Part shown: piece after piece, positions 22,040-33,956 of the stretch
Numbering within the stretch: the first letter of the stretch is position 1
How the letters are laid out: the number at the start of each line of letters is the position of its first letter
Assembly (NCBI GenBank): GCA_022828595.1
Contig: JAKGHH010000003.1
Coordinates: 20,026,934-20,090,933 of the forward strand
Direction: 5' to 3'
Length of the DNA: 64,000 nt
Source: Nelumbo lutea
Taxonomy: Eukaryota > Streptophyta > Magnoliopsida > Proteales > Nelumbonaceae
The notes under the pieces: model-generated
Seen by the model: only the letters and a program-made list of their open reading frames with translations
The model's database searches: none
What the model was told of the DNA's origin: nothing
Made by a program: the position numbers and the translations under genes

Positions 22040-23869
22040 GGGCAACCTCAATTTCCATCAGTGTGCATTGGTCAGTTCACCATACCGCTTACTGTGGCTG
22101 GGGTCCCAACACTGACCGTGCCACAAAATGCTACATAGGTGAACGCCCCGCTCCCTCCAGTGGTGGGCGCAACCTTCGCTGAACCGCCTGTGGTTCCCCC
22201 CGGAATCGGGCAACCCCAGTTCAACGACCTGGTACACTACGTACAGGCCATTCAGGTCCAAATGCAGCAGGTCTAGCAATTCCAGCAATACCAGCAGCAT
22301 GTGTTCTACTAGTACTACCAGCAGCAGTTCCCTTCACTGCCGCAAAGCCAACAACCTGTTCCACCCAGGCACCCAGCAACTCAGCAGAACCGACCTCGTG
22401 TGCAAAACATCTCTCGATCTCCCCACCGAGGCGAGGAGACTTCCCAGGCCCCACTTCATCTCAAGAGCCAAGTCTCACCTCGTGTCAGGAGAGACGGACA
22501 AATCACCTTGCCTGCTTCACAAGGCAACATCGAAAACAGGTCCGGGGACACTCAGCCCAACAGGGCCATTCTTCATTGGTGTTCGCATGAAGAAGGCGGA
22601 TCGCTCGCAGGTAACCGGTTCAGGTTACCTACTCCAGGCAAGGTCCTTCCATCCACGACAGCCAGCCCCAAGATCCCACAATGAACCAGGAGCTACCTTA
22701 CGGCAGAACAGTACCAGATCATACCGAGGTTAGCAGTACCAATGCAGAGCCCGTGAAGAAGTAACAACGAAGGCGTCGCAAGGCATGCCAAACTTCAGTT
22801 CAGAATAGCCAGCTTGCAAGACCGAACCAACAGGAACATGTGAAAGGTAAAGAGGAGGCGAGCTCGGTAGCCACAAAGACCGCTCCTCTGCTCTTCGGGT
22901 CGTCCCCTTTGTCTTTCGAGCTCTTGGCGACCCTGATGCCCAAGGACTTCAAGATGCCTCCCCTAGATAAGTATGATGGGTCCTTTGATCATAATGATCA
23001 CGTGGACTCCTTCTAGTCCCAGATGCACCTAGCTGGGGTTGACAAGTCTTGCATGTGCATAGCTTTCTCCACCACATTCAAAGGAGTAGCTCGCACATGG
23101 TATCGGAACCTCACGTCAGGGTCAATCAAGAGTTAGACGCAGTTCATGGAGTTATTCACCTCACACTTCATCACCAACAAGAAGTGTCTGAGGTCCCAAG
23201 AGAGTCTCCTTACTGTAGTTCAAAGAAAAGGGTAGTCCATCAGAAGCTACATCAAGCACTTCAATGACACTTGCCTGTAGATCCCCAACCTAGACCTAGC
23301 GGTGAGACTCACGGTGGCAAAAAAGGGCATAACCATAGGGAATTCAAGTGGCACGTGGTGGTCAACAAGCCGAAAGACATCACAGAATTCCTCAAGCTCG
23401 CCGATCAGTTCATCGGAACCGAGGAAGAGATGAACCCAAAGACCGACAGTCCAGCTGAGAAAAGAAAAAGAGACTATGAAATACCGGTAACAACAGTCGT
23501 AAGAGAAGAAAGAGCAAGTCTCCGAGCAGGGAAGGAAATAAACCTGGGAGTCGATTTCCTTCGCGATCTCACAAGTCAGGTCAGCGCTCCAGAACCCCAC
23601 CTGTTGAAAGGATGAGCTACACACCCCTCAACGCTAAGCGAGGTGAAATCCTGATGGCCATCAAAGGCTCCTCCTTTGTGAAGTGGCCACCTAGGTTGGG
23701 GGGAGATCCTGCAACCATAAACCACAATGTCTACTATCACTTTCACAGAGACCATGAGCACAGTATGGAGAACTGTAGAAACCTCTACGACGAGATAGAA
23801 GAGCTCATCCGTCGTGGGTATTTGAAGAACTTCATACAGCGAGAAGGAAGAAGCCAACTAGACTGGTAG
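22040..23869 (+). pseudogene. Tat gag pseudogene
   Basis: Frames broken by many stops. A Gln/Pro-rich N-terminal part spans 22.05-22.7 kb. The retrotransposon gag core follows near 22,920-23,270 (MPKDFKMPPLDKYDGSFD, then GVARTWYRNLTSGSIKS). The last part, 23,612-23,869, reads WPPRLGGDPATINHNVYYHF and YDEIEELIRRGYL, typical of the nucleocapsid end of these elements; the usual first zinc-ligand Cys in this region is Tyr. Confidence 0.8.
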
Positions 23870-24059
23870 GGGGACCAAAGAAAGAATGCCCCCGAGTCTA
23901 ACAGTAGATAGAGCGAGCAGCCGCCATGGCAATTGCCCGAGGAAAGGCCGATCCACAGGGTAATCAATATGATTATTGGTGGGTTCATCATCGAGGGGTG
24001 CACTTCAGCAACAGGTTGAACTTCAGTCCGTGAATTAGAAAGTGAGGAGCAGAACCCGC

Positions 24060-24850
24060 TGAAGCGACCTACAATTGAAGAGCCGATTTATTTCACGGAG
24101 GATGGTGTGCACGGGATCCAGTATCCTCACAACGATGCCCTGGTGATAAAGCTAAGGCTCAACAACTTCGAAGTTAAGCGCGTCCTAGTGAACTCAGGTA
24201 GCTCGGCTGATATACTGTTCAAAGACGTCTTCAACAAGCTACAATTCTAGGAAAGTGACCTAAATCCAACAGATACACCCCTGGTAGGCTTCAGCGGCAA
24301 GGAGGTCAAACCCTTAGGGCGAGTTTCAGTACCAATGGAGGTCGGCACGTGGCCGAATATAGCGAAGTTCGAGCACACGTTTTTGGTAGTCACAACCCCA
24401 TCTCCTTACAATGCCATAGTAGGTCGGCCCATTACGCACGCCCTATGTGCGATAGTATCCACTTACTACTTGGCAATGAAGTTCCCTACGGACTATGGAG
24501 TAGGTGTTGTGCGAAGAGATCAGCTCGAATATCGCAAATTCTACGTAGCTGCCCTCAAGGGGAAAGTCAACCTAGCGACTGACATCGAGCTCGAGCGACC
24601 TACGGAGTATGCCGAGGAGCGAGCTACACCGACAGAGGAGACGGTTCACATTCCGGTCTCGAGCGATGACCCAGCTAAGACCCTCCAGATTGGTGCTTCG
24701 ATCGAGGGGCCACTTCGCTCTCAATTGGTAGGTCTTTTACTTCAAAATTTAGATATCTTTGCTTGGTCTGCAGTAGAAATGCTCAGAATAAACTCTAAAA
24801 TTTTAACTCACAAGTTAAACACCGATCCCTTAGTCAAGTCGATTAGATAG
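24060..24850 (+). pseudogene. Tat protease region
   Basis: Reads EEPIYFTEDGVHGIQYPHND, then VKRVLVNSGSSADIL at about 24,176-24,217, a stop near 24,248, and GFSGKEVKPLGRVSVPMEVG onward to a stop at 24,848. The aspartic-protease catalytic motif D-S-G is changed to N-S-G (AAC at about 24,191), which would inactivate the enzyme even without the stop codons. Confidence 0.8.
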
Positions 24851-25645
24851 AAAAAGCGCAACCTTGCCCCGGAACACTGGAGGATAGTCGATGAAGAGGC
24901 CAGGAAGCTCTTAGCGGTAGACTTCATCAGGGAAGTCCATTACCCGAGCTGGGTAGCTAATCCAGTTTTGGTAATAAAGGCCAACGGTAAATGGTGCATG
25001 TGTGTCGAATATACCGACCTGAATAGAGCCTACCCAAAAGACTGTTTCTCGCTGCCCAAGATTGACCGCCTAGTGGACGCGACCTCAAGAAATGAGTTGC
25101 TGAGCTTTTTGGGTGCATACTCTAGTTACAACCAGATCAGAATGGACCCCGCCGATGATGAAAAGATGGCATTTATAACTGAACTCGAATTGTACTGCCA
25201 TAAGGTTATGCCCTTCGGACTAAAAAATGCAGGGGCAACTTTTCAAAGACTTGTAAACATGAATTTTGAACCGTTAATCGGCAATAAAGTTGAGTGTTAT
25301 GTAGATGGCATGGTCGTTAAGACCCAATTTCAAAATTGTTATTAAACGATTTGCAAAGGGTTTTTAAAAATTTGCGAAAGTATAATATGAAATTATATCC
25401 CAACAAGTGTGTCTTCGGGGTCACCTCGGGTAAATTCTTGGGCTGCATAGTCAACTGACGTGGCATCGAAGCCAACCCGAAAAAAATAAAGGTCATCTTA
25501 GATATGAGACCACCCTACAAACTAAAAGAGGTTTAAAAGTTGAATGGTCGGATAGCTGCTCTGAGCCGTTTTATGTCTAAATCGGTATATCGCTGCCTAC
25601 CTTTTTTCAAGGCTATAAAAAAGAGTAAAGATACTTAGCTAGTAC
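24851..25645 (+). pseudogene. Tat reverse transcriptase region
   Basis: Recognisable blocks are NLAPEHWRIVDEEARKL, NGKWCMCVEYTDLNRAYPKD, GAYSSYNQIRMDPADDEKMA, MPFGLKNAGATFQRLVN and ECYVDGMVVKT. The catalytic Y-V-D-D box reads Y-V-D-G. A frameshift near 25,335 moves the connection segment (LYPNKCVFGVTSGKFLGCIV) to another frame with more stops. It is non-functional. Confidence 0.85.
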
Positions 25646-26035
25646 AGTGATTCTGACCCGACTCTAGGAAGGGGATATTTTAAAGTTGTACCTCTCCGCG
25701 AGTGACGAGGTGGTCAGCTCAGTACTGATCAAAGAGGTAGATCGGGTCCACGACCCATCTATTATGTTAGCAAGGTTTTGTAGGATGCTGAAACAAGGTA
25801 TCCAGAGATTGAGAAACTGGCATACACGCTAGTCATAGCAGCTCGCAAGCTTCGTCCGTACTTCCAAGCCCACACCATCGTCGTCCTCACCAACAAGCCT
25901 CTAAGACAGATCCTGCTCAAACCTGAAGTGTCCGGCAGATTGACGAAGTGGGCTATCGAACTCAGCGAGTACGACATCCGGTACAAACCTCGAACAATTA
26001 AAGCCCAAGCCTTGGTCAATTCGTGGCAGAATGCA
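25646..26035 (+). pseudogene. Tat first RNase H domain, degraded
   Basis: Several frames are needed. Late blocks are clear: LAYTLVIAARKLRPYFQAHT, VVLTNKPLRQILLKPEVSGR and WAIELSEYDIRYKPRTIKAQ, the standard RNase H to tether sequence of gypsy elements. The N-terminal part is broken by stops near 25,640-25,740. Confidence 0.75.
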
Positions 26036-26099
26036 CGTTTAGTATCGCAACTCCCAACCTGGCCGAGCTCGAGCACACGGTGGAAGCTTCAACCAGTGT

Positions 26100-26520
26100 G
26101 ACACCAATCCCGGTTAGAGCATGTCCGACCGGGGACGAGGAGACTTGGATCCTCCACGTTGACGGCTCGTCCAACCAACAAGGAAGCGATGTAGGAATAA
26201 TTTTGTACGGTCCAAGTGGGGTAAAGTTGGAATACGCACTCCGGTTTGGGTTTGCAGCATCGAACAACGAAGCAGAGTACGAAGCATTAGTCGCTGGGCT
26301 CACTCTAAAAAAGAAAGTGAAGGCTAAGCATCTTGTCATATGCAGCGATTCCCAGCTCGTGGTCAACCAAGTCAGTGGCAAATATGAAGCCCCCGACCCC
26401 ACCATGGTAGCTTATTTGGCCAAAGTCAAAGAGATACTATGAGGCTTCATCAAGCAAATCCCGAGATTCGAGAACCTTGAGGCCGACGCCTTGTCTCGGT
26501 TAGCAGCACAAGCAGCAACA
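26100..26520 (+). pseudogene. Tat second, archaeal-type RNase H domain
   Basis: An open segment reads ETWILHVDGSSNQQGSDVGI, then FAASNNEAEYEALVAGL and LVICSDSQLVVNQVSGKYEA, with the carboxylates D (HVDGS), E (NEAEYEAL) and D (CSDSQL) present. A stop at about 26,440 precedes the final block (NLEADALSRLAAQAA). This second domain is the mark of the Tat lineage. Confidence 0.8.
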
Positions 26521-26559
26521 CCATGCGAACCGTGTATATAGAGGACTTACCTCGGCCTA

Positions 26560-27837
26560 GCATTCTCGAAAGGGTAGGAGAGATCACTCCAGTAGCACAA
26601 GCATAGCCAAGTTGGATTGACCCGCTCGTGAGTTATCTGCTTCACGAGACCCTCCCTGTGGAACACAATATGGCCCGAAGGGTAGAGCGTCAGTCAGCTA
26701 AGTACGTCATCATAGATGGACAGCTGTACAGAAGATCTTTCATGCTCTCCTACTTGCGTTGCTTGCAACCCTTAGAGTCTGAGAGCGTTCTCCATGATAC
26801 CCATGAAGGCTTGTGCAGCGGACACTTGAGGGCAAGGCTCTCCCCCAGAAGGCATTACGACAAGGTTACTACTAGCCCACAATGAAGGCAGACGCACTCG
26901 AACTCGTCAAGAAGTGCGACAAGTGTCAGAGGCATGCCAACATCCACCACCGGCCTACTACTGACCTCAAATACCTCACCAGCCCATGGCCATTCACACA
27001 GTAAGGAATCAACATACTTGGCCAATTCCCGCCTGCGACAGGACAGAGGAGATTTCTGATCGTAACAGTGGACTATTTTACGAAGTGGGTGGAAGTGGAA
27101 CCCCTAACAACGATCACAGCCCGCAGCATACAAAACTTCTTTTGGAGGAACATAGTGTGTCACTTTGGGCTACCTCGAGTACTCATCTCCGACAATGGGA
27201 AGCAATTCGAGGATGGCAAGTTTCAGAATTGGTGTGTTGAGATGGGAATTCAGTAAAACTTCACCTCGGTGGCACACCCCCAGGCGAACGGGCAAGCAGA
27301 AGTCACCAATAGAGCAATACTCCATGGACTAAAAGCTCACTTAGCTTGAGCCAAAGGGTTGTGGGTAAACAAACTACCCAGTGTGCTATGGGCCTACAGG
27401 ACCACCATCAAGACCGCCACAGATGAGACTCCCTTCAACCTCACTTACGGCATAGAAGCGGTGATCCCTGCAGAAATTGAGGTGCCTACACTACGCTTGG
27501 AGGCCTACGACTAGGAGACAAATGATGATGAGCTCCGTACTAACCTAGGCCTAGTGAAAGAAGTACGAGACCTGACATACATCCGAACTGCAGCCTACCA
27601 ACAGAGAGTAGCTCGGTATTATAACGCCCGGTTCATAAAGTGACACTTCCATGTCGGCAACCTGTTCTTCGGAAGGTTATGGTACCTGAGCCCAATGTTG
27701 GTAAGCTCGAACCAAACTCGGAAGGTCTGTACCGAGTAAGACGAGTATTCGGAAGGTACGTACTAGCTCAAGACCTTGGAAGGGAAGCAAATACCTCAAG
27801 CATGGAACATCGATAATATGAGGAGATACTACTTGTG
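26560..27837 (+). pseudogene. Tat integrase region
   Basis: The N-terminal zinc region is split between frames (LHDTHEGLCSGH; later CDKCQRHA). The catalytic core is recognisable: D in VTVDYFTKWVE, D in VLISDNGKQFED, and E in HPQANGQAEVTNR. GVPFNLTYG-like and YYNARFIK blocks follow. In-frame stops occur at about 27,001, 27,254, 27,345 and 27,513. No chromodomain was seen. Confidence 0.85.
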
Positions 27838-27839
27838 AT

Positions 27840-28340
27840 CGCTGAACTGGAGAGAGGACTACGAGTCACTCCCAGAAGCCCAAGGGCCATGATGCCGAGC
27901 TGACATATGACTTGGGCACTACGAATAAGTCCCAGTCGCTCTTCGGCATGGGCAGACAAGTCCTAGTCGCCTCTTCGGCATAGGTAGACAAGTCCTAGTC
28001 GCCTCTTCGGCATAGGCAAATCAGCCCTCATGCCTAAGGCAAAGCCAGTTCGGGTATAAACCCTACGATGTCTAGCCCACCTTGGCATATAACAACAAGT
28101 TGACCCTACTAGCTCTAAGGGACAACCGACACCTAAGCGAGTAGCCCGTGCGCAGATAGGTCGGGTATATACCCTACAATGTCTACCCACCTTGACGTAC
28201 AATATGCGAAGTTACCCCTACTCCCTGTCTAGCTCATTAGCTCGACAGTTCAAGGTAACCTACACTTGGTTTAGTTCGACAGTTCGGGGTAACCTACACA
28301 TTTCTACTCCTACTTGGTTTAGTTCGCCAGTTTGGGAGTT
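27840..28340 (+). repeat. Repeat-rich region after the Tat integrase
   Basis: Short direct repeats: CAAGTCCTAGTCGCCTCTTC occurs twice around 27,957-28,015; a GGGTATA...CCCTAC segment occurs twice (about 28,053 and 28,161); and an AGCTCGACAGTTC-type unit about three times (28,235-28,340). No protein is encoded. It resembles the interior of the 3.3-kb non-autonomous element. Confidence 0.7.
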
Positions 28341-28556
28341 ATTTACACTTAGAAAATTTTTGCACAAAGATAGTCAAAATGTTATCATTTCATTAATATG
28401 AAATTTGGAGTACAAAAGAAAGAAAAAGCATAAACTTTCATTATAACCCGAGCTCGGAGGCCCGAGGTGTACATCATAAGGGTCCAAGGAAAGAGGCAAG
28501 AATCATGCATTCGGACTACCAGGCAGGTCAGTCTCCATATGCTCCTCCTTCGTGTC

Positions 28557-30470
28557 CTATCGACCTGATGGGCCCGCCTCGGGGACTTCATCGTCACTTT
28601 CCTCTTCGGAGGAGCCGGGTTCTTCGTTCGCCACCTTTGCCACCTTGGGAGTAAGGTCAGACATAGAAACGACTCCGAGGTCCAATTCGGGAAACTTCTG
28701 CCACATCAGATATTTACATAGCTTGAAGCCGGACCAGTAAGAGCTCGATTCATACTCGACTTGGAGGTTGCGGAACTTCGGAGACTCCTTGAATGGCGGT
28801 CTCAAAGATCTCGGTGCAATCTCGGATCATCGCTTCAAGGTTCTCATTCTCGCGCTGAAGCTTCCCCTTCTCCTTAGTCAGTGCCAGGACCAGCTCCTGT
28901 TGACTCCGAGCTCCCTTATTAGCCCGAAGAACCTCACCTCGAGCTATGTCCAGCTCGCGGTAAAGTTTTCGTGGCTTATCCTCGGCCTCCCGAGCTTGCT
29001 TCAGGTAGACCTCGGACTGGTAGACCAACGAGTGAATGGCGGAGTTCACCTAGCAAAGGAAACAGAGGTAAGTATACTTAAAAAGCATACAAGGAAATGA
29101 AATGTAAAGCAAGAATACTCACCACCATGCAATAGTTGGCAGCCCAGCCTCCGAGTTGACTTGTAGGCATGTCGGCCCACTCCGCAACCTCAGTAGGAAA
29201 AATGGCGCCCTTACTCTTGAGGAGCCTGAGCCGAGGGGTCATTATACTTTCCTTCGGAAGATGGGGTTTGGGCGCGGAAGTGCTCTCCAGTTTGCGAGGC
29301 AGAGTGCCTTCATCCTGGTCTTCGTCCAGGTCCACAATGGGAGGCTGGGGATGGATCTCCTCCTCTGGAAGCTCGACAGAGATCGGCTCCGGTGCAGCGG
29401 CCTTAGGCGGAACAGGGGTAGAAGGACTGGCCTCCCGGCGAGCCTTCTTTGAGGCCTTCCTCTTCTTCCCTCTTTGGAATCTCTTCAGAAGGTTATCTTC
29501 ATCGACCTCCGGCATGGCCACTGCAAGTGGAAAAGAAAATGTTAGTCACAAACTAAAGACAATTCAAAGTAAATAAGTGTCGAGGTGGAGGCCTACTAGG
29601 AGGGCTTAGTCTAGCTCACACAAGTTTCTCCTTGGCCAAGAAAGCTCTCATCTCCAGGCCGAGGTCCCTCCAAGAGTTAACGACTACCCTAGTCTCTGCA
29701 TCTAAGCTTACCCCGGGGTCTTTGAAAGCCACCCTCCAATGAGTCGAGAAGGGCCATCCCTCAGGGTTCCGAACAAAAAAATATCTTCTCTTCCAGGTCG
29801 GTACTTTGTTCGAGCTGCCGAACAGGATTTTGAACCCAGGGCGAGGAGAGATGTAGTAACTTTGTCAGAATTCCCCGCGCAGACAAGCAGAGTTCTTTTT
29901 GATTGAGCAGATCAAACTAAAGACGTATAAGGACAGAGGTCGGTGGTACTCGTGGAATAGGGAGATGGTACCTACTATAGTTCGGATGGAGTTCAGGCGT
30001 AGTTGGTCGATGGTGATGTAAAAAAACTTGATTATTTCTATAATAAATGGGTGGAGCGGGAAGCGCTGCCCGACTACGAGTTGCTCTTCGAAAACTGCGA
30101 GCTCATGGTGACCATGAACCCAGGGGTACTGACCTAAAGGGATACTAAAAGCTAGGTTATCAGGGAGATGATAACAAGCTACCAAGGACAGCAGCCTATC
30201 TGAGGTCATAGTAGAAGGCCCAAAGTCATTTGAATCCCGACCCCAAGAAGAAGATGGGACCTTCTCTCTGGAGGTCGATCCCTCCTCCCGAGCTTCGGGC
30301 TCCTCAAGCTAAGATGGCCCAACTTCAGGTAAAGAGGTTTCCTCCAAAGGGAAAAGGAGGGAACTACCTAGCAAGGAGCTGACCTCGCCAGCGGGAGCCG
30401 GGGACTGCACCTCGGCACCCTCGAGCTCACTAGAATCGCCAAGTGTCCTATCTATGCTAGCACTAGACAT
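28557..30470 (-). pseudogene. Antisense spliced gene of the Tat element (putative gypsy-type transposon domain)
   Basis: Reads opposite to gag-pol. Exon 1 (30,470 to about 29,622) starts MSSASIDRTLGDSSELEGA, crosses a TAG at 30,309-30,311, and contains SDRLLSLVACYHLPDNLAFS, VVGQRFPLHPFIIEII and WRDLGLEMRAFLAKEKL; a TGA near 29,864 probably replaced a Trp. Exon 2 (29,520-29,123) is basic then acidic and proline-rich, with the KKRKASKKARREASPSTP patch, and ends at a GTGAGT donor. Exon 3 (29,049-28,557) is a predicted coiled coil (YLKQAREAEDKPRKLYREL; NKGARSQQELVLALTKEK) and an acidic end EESDDEVPEAGPSGR, with a frameshift near 28,790. I match it to the 'putative gypsy-type transposon' domain found on the antisense strand of Tat elements. 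Function is unknown. The exon 1/2 junction does not keep frame as it stands. Confidence 0.75.
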
Positions 30471-30940
30471 GATTGAAACAGGAACAAGAAAGGAGAACAA
30501 ACTAAGAAAAGACGAACTCAACAAAAGGAAAACAACATCGGAATATAAAGGAGGAAGTAGTGAGTTGAAGGACTCCAACGCGAGCTCGGGAGAGCTCAAT
30601 CATAGCATTTTTGGCGAAGAAGAGGGGTCCCTTGGCCCCCTATTTATAGTTCACCATGAGGCAATCAACAGTTGAGACCTGCTCGATCCAACGACTCTCA
30701 TGAAAACTGATTGCACGATGCTCGAGGATGAAATCATTTGAGCACGTTTTTGATGTCCGTAGAGTCCATAAACAGCGTGACGTCCACGAGTACACCCGAC
30801 GCGACCTGGGTTATTATTGGTTGAGCTGAAAGTCCGAGCATGTCCGACCAAATGGTTTTCCCGACAAACCGCCTAAACCTTGTGCCAAATCCACCTAGAC
30901 TCGTCATGAACTCCTTGCGCCGGGCCGAAACCCCTGGCTT

Positions 30941-30954
30941 GAGGAGTGGGGGCA
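30941..30954 (+). other. Polypurine tract of the Tat element
   Basis: GAGGAGTGGGGGCA just before the 3' LTR, similar to the tract at 20,301. Confidence 0.7.
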
Positions 30955-30959
30955 ATTAA

Positions 30960-31639
30960 TGAAGGGTGATTTGGTCCGACCTAGTAAAAAGGGGACACAT
31001 GGTCGCAACCTGACTAGAGATGACAGCTCAGCCTGAAATGCCTAGTTCGCAATAGTTGAGCATGGACACCCAACCACCTCGACATAGGGTCACAACGAGA
31101 CAAAGCCACCTCGGCCCCAAGGCACTTCGGCATTCAGTCCAGTTGAGAACTAAAAAGTATCAGCTCGGGGATACTGACCCAGACCACTACGTGACGATCC
31201 CGAAAATCTCTCCAATAGACCCCAAACCTCATGGGATCACACCGCATAACGACAAGCCTTATCTCCTCCCCACCCGGTTCGAGAGGAATTGATAAGCTTT
31301 ATTAGTTGATAGTGTTATCTCCCGATTAAAGCGGAAACGGATCCCATCATGACGGAGATCATGGAACCGTTCCGCAAGACCCGCGAGGACTCAACTAAAT
31401 AAAGGCTCAAACCCCGAGGGCACAAGGTACGCATGATTTTTTTGCTCTCTTGCTCTCTAGCTCTCTACATTCTCAAAGCTCTTCAACTAGCACCAGATTA
31501 CTAATTTAAGCATCAGAGCGACCTCGTCGGGTTAGCCACCCCGGGTTCTCGGATCTTGTTTTGCAGATTTACCTAACTCACCGTCCGACTGGAAGCCAGA
31601 TCACCCTTCAGCAGGGAGCAGTCAGATCGCACTACATCA
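30960..31639 (+). repeat. 3' LTR of the Tat element
   Basis: Starts TGAAGGGTGATTTGG and ends near ACTACATCA, about 680 bp. It includes an AAATAAAGG box (about 31,397), a CT-rich region (TGCTCTCTAGCTCTCTACA) and U5 motifs such as CTAATTTAAGCATCAGAG. The latter resemble CTAACTTAAGCGTCAGAG in the non-autonomous LTR, so the two LTR families are related. Confidence 0.75.
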
Positions 31640-32014
31640 CCCCCCAGAGACGTTCATTTCACTGCTCTGTCCGGCGTGACTGGAAGATGCCATTGATTTC
31701 CGATGAAAGTTGTTAATTGTGAAGAAGGCTTTTTGATCGTCTTCCCACAGACGATCTCTACATTCTCAGAAGGCTTTTTGATACTTTTTAGTTACAAACT
31801 AGACTGAATGCCGAAGTGCCTTGGGGCCGAGGTGGCTTTGTCCCGAGGTGACCTTGTTCCGAGGCGACCTTGTCCCAAAGTGACCCCATGTCGAGGTGGT
31901 TGGATGTCCGAGCTCAACTATGACGAACTAGGCATGTCAGGCTGAGTTGTCATCTCTTAATCAGGTTGCGTCCGCGTGTCCCCTTTTTACTAGGTCGGGC
32001 CAAATCACCCTTCA
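31640..32014 (-). mobile_element. Inverted 5' fragment of a sister Tat element
   Basis: Read on the - strand from 32,014: the first about 235 bases of a Tat LTR, the inverted counterpart of 30,960-31,160. The LTR then breaks near 31,779, after AACTAAAAAGTATC. A GTCTGTGGGAAGACG primer-binding-like segment follows (31,738-31,752), then an ATG opening MASSSHAGQSSEMNVSG that resembles a gag start. The fragment abuts the 3' LTR tail to tail and makes a large imperfect inverted repeat. Confidence 0.7.
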
Positions 32015-33643
32015 TCATGTTTCTTTGGATGGTCGTAAGTATGGATAGTTTTCATACTTTTGGTTCTTTCTTTCTTTCCTCTCTCGCTCTTTCCTTTTGT
32101 ATTTGCCGCTCATGGGAAGATGGGTAGGATATTCTGAAGGAGGTCCCAACTCCCAATTCGTTAACAAGCAACCATGGAAGCATGACCTATATATTCAACA
32201 GGTTAGATCTCGTGTTGCACTTTCTTGAGCTTCTATTTCATATTACATCGCCATTCACCCATTATGATATTGATACTATCAAAGCATAGCAGCCTTATAT
32301 TGCATGCTTCCTTTCATTGAAAACACTATCTCCTTACACTCCACTTTCCGTTATCTTGGTATCTAGTAGGTAGGTTGTTAATTCAGAGTTGCAGACTCGA
32401 AGGTGGTATGAGATATGCCTCACTTCATGAATCACAACTCGCATCACTGATGATGAACTTCCTCTCTCAGTAAAGCAATTTGAAGGTGGTCTGAACTAAC
32501 CACCACAAGCAATTGTGGTTTGAAAGGTGTAACCAAATTCACCAACGTTGGCCTTGAAACAGACGATAGCAAGCACACTGTTTCAAAGCGGTAATTCTAT
32601 CTGTGCCACTGGTAAAAAAAAAGCAGCAACAATCCCATATGCATTTGAAACAGTGCCATACTATATTTCAATGGAGCCCAATACTACGTTTGAAACAGTG
32701 CCATACTCTGGAGGTTGAGGTGAAGATTTAACAGTGAACACCCCCTCACCATGAAAAGATGTATGGCTAGGTTCAAGAGGAAATTGAAAGGGGAAGAAGA
32801 AAAGATGTACGGCGTTGAAAAAGAAAATCATGGATTTTATCTAAATAAAGCATAATCAAGAGGACAAAGGAGGGGTAATATTGGGTTTTAAAAGAATTTT
32901 AAACACTACGTGGTCTCATGTGTATAAGTGTTTTGACGGAATAATAATGAATGCTAATGGTAAAGGAAGTATTAGTCAATTTTCAAACAATAAGGATACA
33001 CTTAGTCAATTAGCTAAACCATAAGTGTACACTTAGAGAAGTGGATTTCAAGCTCTTTTAAGCCCATAGGTGCTCAACATGCTACAATCTTCTAAGCCCC
33101 TTCTATAGGAACTGGTGAACCAAAAACCTTCGAATTTAGCGAGCAACCGGTGAACAAAAATTGTAGTAGTAGTCAGTCAGACACATAGCTTTCCGAGATA
33201 GGCTACATTTTCGAGGCTCACCGAGACACACTGCACACCATCATCTTGTCACATGGCATGTTGTGTGCAATAAGTCAGATATACCCAAGTCAGGCTACAT
33301 TTTTGAGACTTACTAGGGCATACTGCACATCGTCCATTTTGCCACGTGGTATCATCTTTAGTAAGAAATAATACAATTGAAGTATCAAATGGAAAAAAAA
33401 AATCAACTTTATAATGAGATTCCAAATGCTAATGCCTTACGCTCTCCTTCACACCGACCTCACAGCCACTGACCACACTGTATTGGGAACATTTTCCATG
33501 GATAATAAATATGGGAGATGTTTCCGATGTGTGGCTAGTACAAGCTGCGAGGTCAGTGTGAGGTGCAAATTTGGACTCCCTATGTACATGTTATCAATTA
33601 GTATGAATATAGGATAACACTAGAGTTCCATCTAAACACCTTT

Positions 33644-33768
33644 CTAGATATGGTATAGGAAGAGTAGCCCATGAATTTTGATAAATAACACCTAATTGGC
33701 TACCATGTTTATGATACTAGTTGATTAGTCAAAAAGTTTTTAGATATCATATATTTTCTATATCATAG
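33644..33768. repeat. MITE-B family copy
   Basis: Contains TTTTGATAAATAACACCTAA, shared with 11,210, and ends TTTTCTATATCATAG. Inverted ends are imperfect. Confidence 0.6.
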
Positions 33769-33929
33769 TTAAACCCGAAGGATGGTTATTCTCATTGACC
33801 CAAAACTCGCTTGATTACCTATGTAATGCAAATTCACATACAACACCTTTTTTTTTCATTCAGGCTCCATTTGTATTGCGGTTCATGTTTGCGAGCGTTT
33901 GTTTGACATATAAAAAGGTAATAATTATC

Positions 33930-33956
33930 ATATATATATATATATATATATATATA
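33930..33956. repeat. AT microsatellite
   Basis: An uninterrupted TA run of about 27 bases. Confidence 0.95.

Larger units (their letters stand above)
22011..31639 (+). mobile_element. Decayed Tat-lineage Ty3/gypsy retrotransposon
   Basis: Order on the + strand: gag, protease, reverse transcriptase, RNase H, second (archaeal-type) RNase H, integrase, a repeat-rich region, an antisense gene, purine tract, 3' LTR. Two RNase H domains plus an antisense gene before the 3' LTR fit the Tat branch of plant Ty3/gypsy. The 5' LTR and primer-binding region are missing: the left edge shows only a 24-27-bp inverted LTR tip joined to gag. Every coding segment has stops or shifts, so the copy is dead. Confidence 0.85.
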
